Notes under the pieces: model-generated
Databases searched by the model: none
What the model saw: only the letters and a program-made list of their open reading frames with translations
Told to the model about the DNA's origin: nothing
Origin: Gnetum montanum
Lineage: Eukaryota > Streptophyta > Gnetopsida > Gnetales > Gnetaceae
Length of the DNA: 64,000 nucleotides
Direction of reading: 5' to 3'
Assembly (NCBI GenBank): GCA_015680685.1
Contig: MNCI01020651.1
Location: 184,169 to 248,168 of the forward strand
Part shown: piece after piece, positions 34,058 to 46,060 of the stretch
Numbering within the stretch: the stretch's first letter is position 1
How the letters are laid out: the number at the start of each line of letters is the position of its first letter
Position numbers and translations under genes: made by a program

Positions 34058-35378
34058 TGAAACACCACAAAAATTTCGAGTTTGGCACTTGCCCAACAAG
34101 AAGCAAATCCCCGTGACCCACAGACGACTTTGGCTACATTTGAAGTCACACATGGCAATTTTGAGGATCGAAACACTTGGCTTTTACCAAGTGTTGTGCC
34201 AGCGTATACGCCCAGCATTTTCAGCATATATGCCCCAACGTATATGCCCGACGCCCAGCGTACACACCTCACATGTATGCTCAACAGGTGCAATAGGAGC
34301 AAGAATTGAAGCAAGTTGACGTCCAACATCCATCAGCGTATACGGCCCAATGTATATGCCAACATTCATCAGCATATACGCCCCAGTGTATATGCTAGCA
34401 TCCATCAGTGTATACGCCCAACTTTCGCCAGCGTATATGCCCCAGCGTATACGCCTAGCATCCACCCAAGTTCACACGCCCAGCAAGTCCAGTGTATACG
34501 TTGGCCTGATGTAGCGTACATGCCCAGCATATACCATATTCCTAAATTGTACGCACCCAGTTGACGCGCCACGTGTGTCCCAACCCTATTTTCCTGGTAA
34601 AACCCCCCCTATAAAAAGGCTAGTTTTCCGTGAATTCAAGGTCATCAAAAATTTACCAGAGCAAACCCAAGAGCAATTACGCTACAAACCAGAGCCTAAA
34701 ACCCTATTACACTGGAAGTCCTCTACACCGAGCACAGTCTCTACGCTCCGCCTCCTGTGCAAACCAACCACATCCCTGCACCCATCGGGGCTTTACGTCC
34801 ACCTTGTGTTCAGCCACAACTGCATTAGACCGGTGCACTACATTTCCATTTCATAATACAGTTTACAGTTTACAATTTACAGTTTACGCTGATTTCTGGC
34901 ATGTGTTTCTGCTTACGCTCGTTTACATTTACGCTCTGATTACGCCGCCTACACTCTGTTTACACTGTTTATGCTGTCGGCATCCTGTTTACGCTTTACG
35001 CCCAGTTTACGCCCTATTACGCTGTGCACTCGGGTTCATGCCCTGTTTACGCTGTGTTCAGGTTTATGCTTAGTTTACGCTGCGTATATCAGTTTATGTT
35101 GTTTACGCTGTTACATCATTTACATTTTTCTTACTCCCTGTTTTCACTGTTCGCTCCGTTTTACACCCGCTACACCGTTTACCCATAACCCAGCGTATAA
35201 CACTTCTGTGATGCTCGGGGAAATACTTGTCTGATCCGCGTGCAGACCACTCAAGGTACTCTACCTTCGTTCATTCTAGCTCGCCCTCAGGCGAAGGTAG
35301 GATCATCTGTGCTTGTCCTGCGATCCCACGACCTCTATTTTTCCTTCCAGCCGGGGACTGACGATTTCAGGCGGTACA
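34058..35378 (+). repeat. Element C 3' LTR
   Basis: Colinear with 27486-29071, with fewer internal repeat units. TATA box TATAAAAA at 34610-34617. Ends GGCGGTACA, followed by the AACCC duplication at 35379-35383. Confidence 0.92.
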
Positions 35379-35383
35379 AACCC
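35379..35383. repeat. Target site duplication of element C, right copy (AACCC)
   Basis: Matches 27481-27485; the gag reading frame of B resumes directly after it. Confidence 0.92.
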
Positions 35384-36640
35384 AAAGCCCAAGCTGACAA
35401 AGTCGTCAACTTTGGCACCAACTCACCTACATCAGCAAGGGCCACCCTAAGGTCCAAATTTCAGTGCAAGGACCACTCAAAGTATACACCACTATCGATG
35501 CAACCCTCTGAACTATTGGAGCAACTCTTGAAAGCCAGGAAAATCCAACACAAACACATATCAGAGATTACCCGCCAAAAGCATGATAGGTATTGTGAAC
35601 TACTAAAGAACCCCACATTAGCAGTAACAAATGAGCCCCCAGTCCCATAACATTTTAAATTGGACCAATACTGTCATTACCATCAAATGGCTGGTCATGG
35701 TACAAACAACTATCATGCTTTGCAAGATGACCTGCATAGAATGATAGAACAAGGCTAATTGATGATCGACATGGCAAGTCAATCCAACACAGACGATGTC
35801 TCCTATGTCATAAACTCAATTAGCATAGGTGGCAAGCCCAAACCTGAGCAACAACCTTTTGTCATCTGTGTGCCTCCTAACAAGGCAAAGGTCCCCATAG
35901 CCTCCACAAGCAAGAGGGCTCCCTTTGTTTTCAAAGTGCCACCTTAGGCACCCACAACACCCTTTGTGGTCAAAGTCCCAGAACAACCATCCGCTATGAT
36001 GTTAAATTGGCAACACCCATATGCTAAGACATTAAACTGGCATGACACGGCAACAAAAACCACTAAGCAACCTTTTTTCATAAGGGCGCCACAATGTGAT
36101 GGTCCCTCATCTACCTGAAGCCTGATAATGGGCAACATCTCGATCCGTCCTCCTTCGAGGGTCGACCCCACTAGCAACTTGGGTAAGCCCACCAAATGGA
36201 AATGCTAGAGGACAAACGAGCACCTCACAACCCCCATGGCCGAAGAAAAGACCACAACCAACAAACAAAAACTGAACACTGGGGCCCCTACCCCCAAGTA
36301 GGCCAAGTAGACCAAGCCCAAGTCCCCTTTGTAAGAGAATTGTCTCTCAAACCACATGGAGGAAGTCAAGGCCAACACAATGGCTAATGACAAGGACTTT
36401 GTAGCTGCACTAACCTAGGTGAAGCAAACGCTCAAGCAAAATAACATGACATTGAGCTTGTACGACTTGGTCATTACCTCATCTGCTCACTATCAAACAT
36501 TGGCCCAGATCTTGGCTTTCATTCTTGTTATAGAGGATACCCCTACAGATGAGACATCCATCCGTGCAACAATGCTACCCCCTACACTGTAAGAATTGAG
36601 TTCAACATCCCTAGTGTTCTATGAAAATGTAATCAAAGTT
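35384..36640 (+). pseudogene. Element B: gag, 3' part
   Basis: This continues the gag of B after the inserted element C. It carries KFQCKDHSKYTPL, a zinc-knuckle-like YCHYHQMAGHGTNN segment (last Cys replaced by Tyr), the PFVICVPP and PFVFKVPP repeats (35840-35970) and a MTLSLYDLVITSSAH segment (about 36446-36490). Stops are frequent between 35940 and 36640. Confidence 0.85.
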
Positions 36641-37243
36641 AACCTCACATGAGGGGAGGTCACTGCAACCCAGCTATCCATTAGCATTTGTGTTGGGCAA
36701 TGTACCATCTGCAGAGTGCACATAGATGATGGTGTAGCAACAAATGTAGTCTTATACTACGTCATCAACAAGCTAGGCCTAGCAGATGAAATCAGGGCAA
36801 CCAAAACTACATTTCTAAAATCCTTCAATGGGTCATGTGTCACAATCAGGGGTACAATTAACTTAGCCTTTGTGGCAGGAGAGAAATTCCTTACTAGTGA
36901 AGATTTCACTGTCATAGAAGAGATGCCAGGTTTCAACATGATCCTAGGCAAGCCTTGGCTAGCCCAACTAAGCACCATCTCCTCTCCCATCCACCAAGAA
37001 ATCCACCTTCCATACGAAGGTGGTCAAGTTGGTGATAACGCTTCCTCTTCGACTACCCACGACATAGACATGGTGCAAGTTTTGGAAGAAGATTTTCTTG
37101 GTGATACACCTATAGTAACAAATGCAACACCTAAGGCTAACATACCTGAACTAGTGGTTGAAGCCAATAACCCCCCAAAGGATCCTGAGCCTTACATGCT
37201 CCCTAATCCACACCTAGTTAGGAAGCAACTACATTACCAATAA
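36641..37243 (+). pseudogene. Element B: aspartic protease
   Basis: The open stretch 36716-37243 (175 codons) begins with HIDDGVATNVV, the retropepsin catalytic loop. It continues with FLKSFNGSCVTIRG, FTVIEEMPGFNMILGKPWL and HQEIHLPYEGG. This is the most intact protease in the window and the template for recognising the one in A. It ends at a stop (37241-37243) with no RT downstream. Confidence 0.87.
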
Positions 37244-37649
37244 TTTCCCTTGACCAAAAATGTGGGTGCCTACCTACCCTTTGCGTCCACTTGCCATGCA
37301 TTTTGACTTTTGTTTACATCGCACTAGCCTATGCATTTACATTTTTCCCACTTACTTAGATCACGTATTTCGCTTTATTTACACATTCGTCAACTTAGTT
37401 TACACATTGTTTAAAAACATAAAACTACAAAAACACATGGCCCGAAAAGGCCTTAAACTAGCTTATGGCCCGAAACGACCTAAAACTACCACTTTTTTCG
37501 TTGTTTTTTTCTTTCTTTCATACATTTTAACTCTATTTACAATAGGTGTTGCTTGATGTTGTTCTCTTTATAATTGATTTTTACAGGATCTTGCAGACAC
37601 ACAGCATGACCATGCATGGAGCATCACACCTTACACAAGCAAGGTAAGC
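37244..37649 (+). other. Element B: junction where pol is missing, with GGCC motif
   Basis: 37438-37490 carries two GGCCCGAAA-N-GGCC/GACCTTAAAACTA units, like 14440-14700 in A. The region otherwise holds nothing coding. In A the equivalent point is followed by the antisense gene and RT to integrase; here it leads straight to the tandem array. Confidence 0.7.
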
Positions 37650-38060
37650 ACTAGTCCGCTATGACTATAAACTGGCACAGAATGGTCCTCGCATCATGAC
37701 TTAAAACTAATACCACAGAACAGTCCTGGCATCATGACGTAAAACTAATACCACAGAACAGTCTTGGCATCATGACTTAAAATTGATACCACAGAATAGT
37801 CCTAGAGTCATGACAATAAACCGACACCACAAAGCTCTGTCCGGTATGATGCTAAACTGCCACATCTATCCGCCATGATGTGAAACTAGCATCTAGAGTC
37901 CACTAAGACTATAAACTGTTTTGCCTCTTCACAGTCCACTACAACTATAAACTAGTAACACACCTTCCTCTATGACAATAAATTAGGACTGTCTGAAGGG
38001 TTATGAGGTGAAACTAACCTGCAACAGTCCACTAAGACTATAAACTGGCGACATCATCAA
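37650..38060 (+). repeat. Element B: tandem array of TAAACTGGCA-type motifs
   Basis: About a dozen units such as CCGCTATGACTATAAACTGG and GCATCATGACTTAAAACTAA. Homologous to the arrays in C and A. Confidence 0.87.
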
Positions 38061-39275
38061 CAACTAGGAAAAAGCTTGAAAAGATGTGTTGCTACAATTG
38101 GTTGTTCATGTTCCACAAAGACTTGCCACATAATTTGTCTCATGGACCCTAATGAGGCTAGTGCTATTCATGATTCTATCTTCTTTGAGAATTGCACATG
38201 GTGACTCCATCTCCTTGTTTTAAAGTGCTTAGTTAATATCTTCATTTGTGTTTTTCTTATCTTCTTGGAGTTGTGTTTGTAGGATGACACACTTGAGGCA
38301 TTCATGCATAGATGCACTTCATCATGATGACAAGGTATCACATTATTCCTGATGCACATAACTGGGTTAATCAATCTATTCATAAGTACATTCCCAATTC
38401 CTGATACATTCCCTATTCCCCATCATGCCCCCTTATCCTATTTAATTACATCCCCTAGATACATTGTCCCCTACTCAGCTCAAAATCCTTGATACACTGT
38501 TGCACACTGTAACTCCCTAAGAAGTTACAACACAAAACAGAGTACACGATGCATGACACAAAAAAGCAAGCATTTGAACACAAGCATAGCACTAAGAGCA
38601 AGCATTCGAACATGAGCACAACACTAAAAGCAAGCTCTTTCAAAAAGACCAAAGAGAAAAAGAAAAAGAAAATAAAACAAAAATGAGAAAAACAAAAACA
38701 AAAGAAAAAAAGAAAAAACCCAAAAGAAAAAGAACAAAAAGGTCAAAGAGAAAAATGCATGGAAAGTTTCTTCATGACCCTATTAACATCATAAACAAAA
38801 GACTATTGGCTATTCTCATACAAGCCCCAAGTGTGAAGGCAATTGTCTTGGAAAATAGTTACACTTATGTCTCAAACAGACCATGTTACACATCATCACG
38901 TGGCTTTGGTTATTTACAACGGGCCCCGTAAACAATCTTCAAGAGTCCCATTTCTCCAAAGAATGCATCTCCTATGTCTTGGCTTCGAGTCTGCTAAACA
39001 CTAGCTATGGACAAGGACCAAAGATATAGCTCATTCGCATGAGAGCTTTCCCCTCCCACAATCCCAGCAGCAATCATAACCCTGGATCAACTCCTGACTT
39101 CCCTGGTTACAACCAATTCCATTGCATCTTGAACCACATTCCCTCAATCCCATGTACTTTTGAAAATAGTGTGATGACATTTGGCCAAGGGCCAACGGTT
39201 AATGCTTGATGCTTATTTGATCATGGTGTTTTGCACTTCTTTGTTGATGCCTCTCAGGTGGATTCCTCTAGACAT
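38061..39275 (+). other. Element B: 3' noncoding region
   Basis: No gene. 38640-38760 is A-rich and carries a spurious Lys-rich ORF. It is colinear with 32901-34040 of element C. Confidence 0.65.
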
Positions 39276-39292
39276 CAACAAAGAGGGGCCAA
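39276..39292 (+). other. Element B polypurine tract
   Basis: CAACAAAGAGGGGCCAA directly before the 3' LTR, identical to that of element C. Confidence 0.88.
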
Positions 39293-40765
39293 TGAAACAT
39301 CACTAATTTTGGCCTAGCACTTTGAAATGAAAATGACTCAAGCCCTTTCGAAGTTTCAAAGGAAAAAATTGGCTAAGGCATGGAGCCCACACCCAGCTTG
39401 CCCAAGGTAGCTTGCTCACCCTCAGCTTGAGCAACTCCACACAGCATCAAGACTGAGTTAAAAATGATTTGATTTCTAAGTTGTGAGGCATCCTCAAAGT
39501 GCATCCTTGACAGCTTTAGGTCCCAGCCTTCAAAATGTCAGATTTCAGCTCAAAATTAAAAGTTTTCAGAAAGTTTTTGAGGTCATGCTATGGTCACGCT
39601 ACAACGTGAGTCCAATTTGACCTACAATAAATAGCTCAAAACAAGTCATTTTCAACCTCAGTTTCTGACTCTCAAGATCAACCATAGCCAAACAGTTGTT
39701 GCACTTAGGAATTAGGCTTCAAAGTTCAAAATTTGGTGAAAAATTGCAAGTCTTTGCTCACTCATGCTGAGGTCACGCTAAAGTCACACTGCCGCATGAG
39801 TGTAGTGTGAGTGCAGCATACACACGTTGAAGACATGCTAAGACATGCTACGACAAAATCAACTCATGCTAGAGGTCCTGCTTAAGCAAAGGCATCTCAA
39901 ACAGCCACGGAACCACTCAAATTGACACCTTGCAGCAGTTGTAGATCCAAAAGTTTCAACGAAGATGAACCCAATTTCTCTTGTAAATCTTCATTTGTGG
40001 GCTTGTCAAGCCCTCACAGTCCAAATTGTATGTGCTTCCATGGGTTGAGTAAGCCACACATTGTATGATACAATGAACTTGGTCAAGAACGTAGCTTTCC
40101 CACACACGTCCAACTCACACATAGCTGTCCATTGAACACGTGTCATGAGATCTATGTTTCTCTCATCTCCCAGCTGTGATTCTGTTCATGAATTTCGTGC
40201 CTGAGCCTGGCCCAACCCTATAAATACCCTGTCAATTCACATAAATAGGGTTGGCAATTTTGAAGGTTGATGGCTTAGGAAACTCAAGACCAGCAATCCT
40301 TGGGTGCTCAGCACACTTAACTCCTAGCATCCAAGCACTTTTGAAACACATCACATCACATCTAGGGCTTCGCGCTTGACCTGCCATCCACACGTGCAGC
40401 TACGCTTTGACCGGTGCACATCTTTTCTAAGCAATACAATATAGTTCATTTTGCTAGCCATTATTCTGTTTACTCTGCTTTACATTCAGTTTACGTTTTC
40501 GTTTACCAGTTCTGCATTTGTTTATGTTTACATTTTGTGTGTGTTGTTTACATTTAAAACATCAGTTACGATAACCCCAGCACAAGCCATAGTTTACGCT
40601 CAGAGAAGTCCTTGTTTGATTTGCAAGCAAATCATCCAAGGCACTTTGCCTTCGTTCCCTTTTCTAGCTTGCCCTTGGGCGAAGGCAGGGTCAGGTATGT
40701 CTGCTCGACAATCTTTCGGTGTTCGTTTCCCTTCCAACCTTACACTGACGATTTAGGTTAGTACA
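39293..40765 (+). repeat. Element B 3' LTR
   Basis: Full-length copy (1,473 bp). TATA box TATAAATA at 40219-40226. Starts TGAAACATCAC and ends TTAGTACA; CTAAC follows at 40766-40770. Confidence 0.92.
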
Positions 40766-40770
40766 CTAAC
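40766..40770. repeat. Target site duplication of element B, right copy (CTAAC)
   Basis: Matches 24296-24300. Confidence 0.92.
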
Positions 40771-42290
40771 CTCATCTGTTGTTGCATCCATGTAATGTGC
40801 AAACTACTAAAGACATTTCACAATCTAGAATGTTGTGGAAGTGTCTAGTCTGGTTGGATGAAATAGAAGATCTATGAATTCTTGATTTTTTCCCAAAAGA
40901 ATGTGCATCAGCCTTCATAAGACCTGCTAATTGAAATTCAACATTTCCTCTTGACCAAGATGACCTATTTCCTCTTTTAAAATCTTCCTTCCTTAGGAAC
41001 TTGAATCTAGGAAGGTGCCTCCATGCACTCTCTTTGTAATTACTATAATGTACACTCCATGCTGCCTCATACAAGGAGTTAGAAATTCTTTCACTTACAG
41101 TATATTTCATTTGATTGATATAACATAAAGCATCTCCTCTTATTGATATCACATAAAGCATCTTCCATTTCTGAGATAATAAGTCTACTCCATCAAATGG
41201 TCAAAATGTGAAAACAACTACCCATACCTAAAGGTAGGTGGCTTCTTAGAAATCATAAAAATAAAAGTGTGCAATTAATAAGCTACTTCTTTAAACTACA
41301 TTGCCACGTGTTGATGCTTCTTGTAATAGTGGTAATCTTGTAGTTAGTTTTAGGATGATGCAATACAATGTCACTACTTGTTGAGCTAAGTAATGCTTCA
41401 ATGATGTAATGCGTTGGACCCCAAAAAGAGAACTTTATTAATAGAAATCAAAATTAAGTACATAAGCAACTTTCAGACATATAGAGTGAGGAAAGGAGGA
41501 AGAGAAACCTTGTTGACTGAGACTATTATAGAGGAAACATGCTAAACTAAGCATTCCACAAGGAATGTAAATGCAATCCCGAGGTCAACCATTCGCTGAA
41601 ATGTGTGTAACTTTTCCTGGATGTGGATTTTCAGAAGAGAACTTAGGTGGAAGAAAGAGGAAAAGGCCGACTAGTGTAGAGAACTGTGGCTTAATTAGGA
41701 GACTTTCTTCTGAAGCGAGGCCTGATGATGGTGATTATTTGGATCTCTGATATGACAAACAAATCTTATTTAGGAGATAAGTAATGAAATAGTTAGCATA
41801 AAGAGCATTAAATGCAAAGGTAAAATCTAAGATGTATGCTCCGACCATAAAAAGAAAGTAATAGGTATACCTACCTCCTACAACCTGTTAGATAGTTAGA
41901 CTTCGTTTTCTCCAAAATGACGTTTTCAAATTACCAGCAAACCTCTCTTTTCGGTATTGATGCTACCCAGGTCGATTCAATGCACCACATAAACACCATC
42001 AGTGCTATCCTTGTAGGACCGTGGAACCATTGTTAGTTTTCCAAAAAATAAGTGGACTACAGAAATTCCCGTGCTATCGTTGTAGGACCGTGGAACCATT
42101 ATTTGGTCTCTGTCCAAAGATCACCCTTGACGAAATAAAATGAATCTTGGATGCTTCAATGTAGTTCTCTTACGCAGAAAACTTTGCACGGAAATAATCC
42201 TATTTGCGAGGACGAATCTAATTTTTGATGTATCGACCAAAAATTGTGCTGCAGAAGATACTGGATCCAAATTTCTTCTTTTAAGTATCG
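40771..42290. other. Upstream flank of the NPF gene; one unassigned - strand ORF
   Basis: A - strand ORF of 129 codons (40772-41161) is rich in Ser and Arg and has no recognised family. It ends at the edge of the B insertion. The rest of the stretch shows no gene. A 31-32 base direct repeat starting GTGCTATC and containing TTGTAGGACCGTGGAACCAT occurs at 42002-42033 and 42071-42101. Confidence 0.5.
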
Positions 42291-42536
42291 GTGGACCCAG
42301 CTACTACTGATTATGGAAAATCCTGCAAGCAGTTCCTGCTTAGTTCCTGCTTCTTAGGGTTTGTGAGTCACAGGTTCGCTGAATCTGTTCTTGATTTTGG
42401 ATCTCTGAGTTGCCTGCTTCTGAGCTTTCTTGTTGACTCTTCTCTTGGTTCTCCTAAGTTAAATCATGGCATGCTGTGATTCATTGCTAATCAAGGTAGC
42501 CTTTTTTACCCGCTAATCAGCAGCAAAGTCTACAGA

Positions 42537-45263
42537 ATGGCTCCAGTAGCAGATAGTTCAGTGAATCTTGGTGGGGAACCTGTAGCAAGAGCTGGAACCA
42601 GAACATTGAAGGCTTCCAGTTTCATAATTGGTAATCAGATTAGAGAATTTTAATGAATTTAAAACAATACTCATGCATTCATGTGGGTCGAAAAGCTTAT
42701 TACTGTTGAATTTGTGCTGGAGCAGGAGTCGAAATAGCAGAAAGGCTGGCATATGCTGGGATTTCTGGTAACCTGGTCACATATCTAACAGAGGTTATGC
42801 ATGAAAGAACGGCTGCTGCCGCCACGAATGTTAACATTTGGTCTGGGATTGCAGGACTTTTGCCCTTTCTAGGGGCATTTATTGCAGATTCATATCTAGG
42901 GCGCTACTGGACCATTTTATGGGCTTCACTTGTGTACCTGCTGGTTAGTAAACAGAACTTTATTATTTTTGTAATTATTTAATCAGTAATTGTCATGGTA
43001 AAGTGCTTGTTTCTGAGAGCACCTGGATTCTTGCTTAGGTATAGTCACTTGAAAAAGGTTATCCTTTGACTCTCTTGGACCCACTTGGGATGAGCATTGG
43101 GATGAGCATTGAGATTCCTGATTTTTTATGTTGGATCTTTTAAAATGTTTCATGATTTTTGCAGGGATTAGGATTGGTAACACTGTCAGCAGCATTAAAA
43201 TCCCTGAGGCCACCTCCATGTTCTAGTGATGCTGATGTTTGCCCAGAAGCCTCAGCATTCAAGATTGGTTTTTTCTTTGCTGCCTTGTACTTGGTTGCTT
43301 TAGGGCAGGAGGCCATAAGTCCTGTCTCCAAGCTTTTGGTGCAGATCAGTTTAACATTTGGGATGCCAAAGAAAAGCTTCAGAAGAGCTCATTCTTCAAC
43401 TGGTGGTATTTTGGGATTTCCATAGGTACAGTATCGGGGGTCACTGTGCTGATGTATATACAGGACAATCTGGGATGGGTCTTGGGGTTTGGGATTCCTG
43501 CCATTGTTATGGCAGTTGCCCTCTGCATTTTTGTGGGTGGAACCAGATTTTACAGACATAAACCGCCAGGTGGGAGTCCCTTAACCAGGATACTGCACGT
43601 CTTTGTGGCACTGTATCATAAGTGGGGTGTTTCCCCCTCACGCAATGCATTCACAGACAACCACCATATTCGTGCTAACAAATTTAAGTAAGTACCTTGA
43701 TTGGAAGTGGTAATATTATTTACAGTGCTTTCTTAGTTGAGCTCATGCTATCTCAAAATTGACTTTGACTTTTGCCTTAAAAAAAAAATTGGGAAAAACA
43801 AATCCCTTTTCCTGTCACTTTCACAGGTTTACCCCTTTATTTTGTTCCCCTATATTTCAATTTAGCAATTAATATAAACTCTTCCTCTTTAATTTCAGCT
43901 TCAACCTTGCTTTTTATTTTATTAGTTTTCACTTTTCAGATATCTTCTTTTATCATATCCTTGATAGTAGTAGTGGTTACAGCGTACTTTGATTCACCTT
44001 GAGAATCTTTGGAATTCTTGGGCAATGTTACTTTAACAGTTTGATAAAACCTGGTTTCTTATATCCTTGAAATATCAACCCTTCAAGCAGAACAATAACC
44101 CACAAAACCCTGGACTCCCCTGCAAATTCTAAATTTAAAAATAACCGGAAAATACCTTAAATAACTAAATGCTGTTATGTATACATAATATAAGGGTAGC
44201 ATGCTTGTTTCTTAAGTTAAGATCTAGGATGGAGAAGAGGTTAAACTTTTGCTTATTCACTGACCTTCTACCCTAATACCAGTTGACCCTAATACCCACT
44301 TGACAGGACGAGCATTAAAGCTTGTATCATAATATGATAAATGTATGCATAATGTGAGGAAGAATGCATATCCTGACATTTCTTAGTTGCCTTTATTTCC
44401 AGATTTTTGCTGAAGGCAACAATCCCAGATAAGTTAGACAATGAATGCACATCAGGCTTCAATTGGAGGCTGTGCACATTAGAGCAAGTGGAGGAAGTGA
44501 AAGCAGTGCTGTGTCTTTTCCCAATATGGGCATCATGTCTGACATTTGGAGTTGTATTTTCCCAATCAGCACACTCTTCACAAAGCAGGGAAGGACCATG
44601 GACAGGAGAATTGGATCCTCCTTTGAAATCCCTCCTGCTAGCTTACAGTGCTTCATTGCCATTTCAATTATAAGTCTTATACCCGTCTATGACAAGATCT
44701 TAGTTCCAGTAGCGAGGAGCATGACAGGACTGGAAAGAGGCATAACTATTCTGCAAAGGATTGGGACGGGCATTTTCATATCTGTGATTTCAATGGTAGT
44801 TTCTGCATTAGTTGAGATGAAGAGAATCCAAACAGCACAGCAACACCACCTTACTGATATGCCTAATGCAGTCATCCCCTTGAGTGTATTTCTTCTTCTT
44901 CCACAGTATGTGTTGTTTGGAATAGCAGATGTTTTCACAATAGTGGGGCTGCAGGAATTCTTCTACGATGAAATGCCTAACAAGATCAAGAGCCTGGGAA
45001 TTACCATCTCTTTCAGTGTGCAGGGCATTGGCAGCATTCTGAGTGGGGTGACCATTTCTCTAGTTGAGAAATTAAGCTGCCATAACCAAAAAAGCAGTTG
45101 CTGGATCTCAGATAATTTGAATAATGGGCATTTGAATTATTTTTACTGGTTCTTGGCTGTTTTGAGTGTCTTCAATCTTCTCATTTATCAGCTTGTGGCA
45201 AGGAAATACGAATATTTAAGTCTTTTAGATGACAGCGCCTACGAGGAAGCACCTGAACCTTGA
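42537..45263 (+). CDS. NRT1/PTR-family (NPF) proton-coupled transporter, four exons, two 1-nt frameshifts
   Basis: This would be a plasma- or vacuolar-membrane symporter of the NPF/POT family (nitrate, peptide or hormone substrates; the substrate cannot be told from sequence). Exons are 42537-42630, 42726-42943, 43165-43687 and 44403-45263, all with GT..AG introns and matching phases. Exon 2 carries the proton-coupling ExxER motif (VEIAER) and LLPFLGAFIADSYLGRYWT. Exon 3 has CLQAFGADQFN and SSFFNWWYFGI; exon 4 has FTKQGRTMDRRIG, FEIPPASLQCF, QRIGTGIF and VGLQEFFYDEMP, ending NYFYWFLAVLSV. Two sites need one extra base each: the GGG run at 43303-43305 (before AGGHKSC) and about 44566-44568 (before STLFTKQG). 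With both the product is 565 residues, normal for NPF; subgroup 5 wording is my best guess. It may be a young pseudogene or hold two sequencing errors. Confidence 0.9.
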
Positions 45264-45719
45264 TTCCTGCTAAACACAACACACCACACCACAAATTGAT
45301 CATAAGTCCGTCAATTTTTTATACGAAAGGAAGATGGTGACCAGGTTTATGGCAGAAGAAACAGCTGGGCTTATGGTTTCATAGTGCAGACAGAGTATCC
45401 AATTTCATGAATGGCCTGTAAAGTAATAATGGAAACGATTCTTTCAGGGACAAGGATGAGAAGGATTAAATTTTTTAGCACAGTTTGTTTCGTAGAATAT
45501 CTTCAATGCATAGAACCTCCATACTTTAAAATAATTCTGAGCATATATTGTTACGACCGATGTATTTGGAATGCGAGAGCAGATAGACTACCATTTCAGT
45601 TTAGCGTTTTATTTTGTAAAACCGAGAACCCAAAATCTGTTTCCCTGTTTCATGGACACCATTGTTTTGTACGTTAAGTATTTCCTTTTTGGAATTATTA
45701 AATTTGCAGAGGTTTCTTT

Positions 45720-46060
45720 ATAAATAAAAAGAAAAAATAAAAAGAAAAAGAGCTAGTTAGTAGCATCTTGAACCATTTTTCTAAAATTTAATAATAAATT
45801 AAAGTTGTCATTTTTTTCTGAATAATAGAAAAGTACTTAGTAGCATAGGGATAATTTGAGCACTTTCAACTATTTTTTAAAATTTAATAATAAATTAAAG
45901 TTAATGTTTTTCTCTGAATAAAAAGCAAAAAAAAAAGGAAAAAAGAAAAAAATGATGCTTAGTAGCATAGGGATAATTGGAGTGCTTTAACCATTTTCCT
46001 AAAATTTAATAACAAGTAAAGCATCTATAAGTTAAAGCATTAATGCTATTTAGTAGAAAT
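45720..46060. repeat. Three-copy AT-rich tandem repeat downstream of the NPF gene
   Basis: A unit of about 110-125 bases containing TTAGTAGCATAGGGATAATT and AAAATTTAATAATAAATTAAAG occurs three times with small changes (45750s, 45840s and 45960s). It follows the likely polyadenylation region of the NPF gene (AATAAA words at 45724-45740). Confidence 0.75.

Larger units (their letters stand above)
27486..35378 (+). mobile_element. Element C: non-autonomous gypsy element nested in gag of B
   Basis: LTRs at 27486-29071 and 34058-35378 start TGAAACACCAC and end TGTACA or GGTACA, with AACCC on both sides. The internal region has a primer-binding site, a repeat-rich leader, gag (29825-32640), a tandem array and a polypurine tract. 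Protease, RT, RNase H and integrase are missing: the gag reading runs into the array at about 32640, just where the protease catalytic loop should begin (GTIHRVHS against CRVHIDDG in B). It is smaller than B but has the same plan, so it is a further-deleted member of the same family. Confidence 0.92.
24301..40765 (+). mobile_element. Element B: non-autonomous gypsy element lacking pol, interrupted by element C
   Basis: LTRs at 24301-25308 and 39293-40765 start TGAAACAYCACTAATTT and are flanked by CTAAC. Removing the inserted element C leaves about 8.6 kb: primer-binding site, leader, gag, protease, GGCC motif, tandem array and polypurine tract. RT, RNase H and integrase are absent; after the protease end at 37243 the sequence passes directly to the GGCC motif and array. 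Gag and protease are colinear with element A, so B probably depended on enzymes from an A-like partner. Many stops mark it as old. Confidence 0.9.

Noticed and set aside
38683-38931. Lys-rich ORF that could suggest a nuclear basic protein
   Set aside because: It comes from an A-rich block also present in C at 33370-33520 without an open frame.
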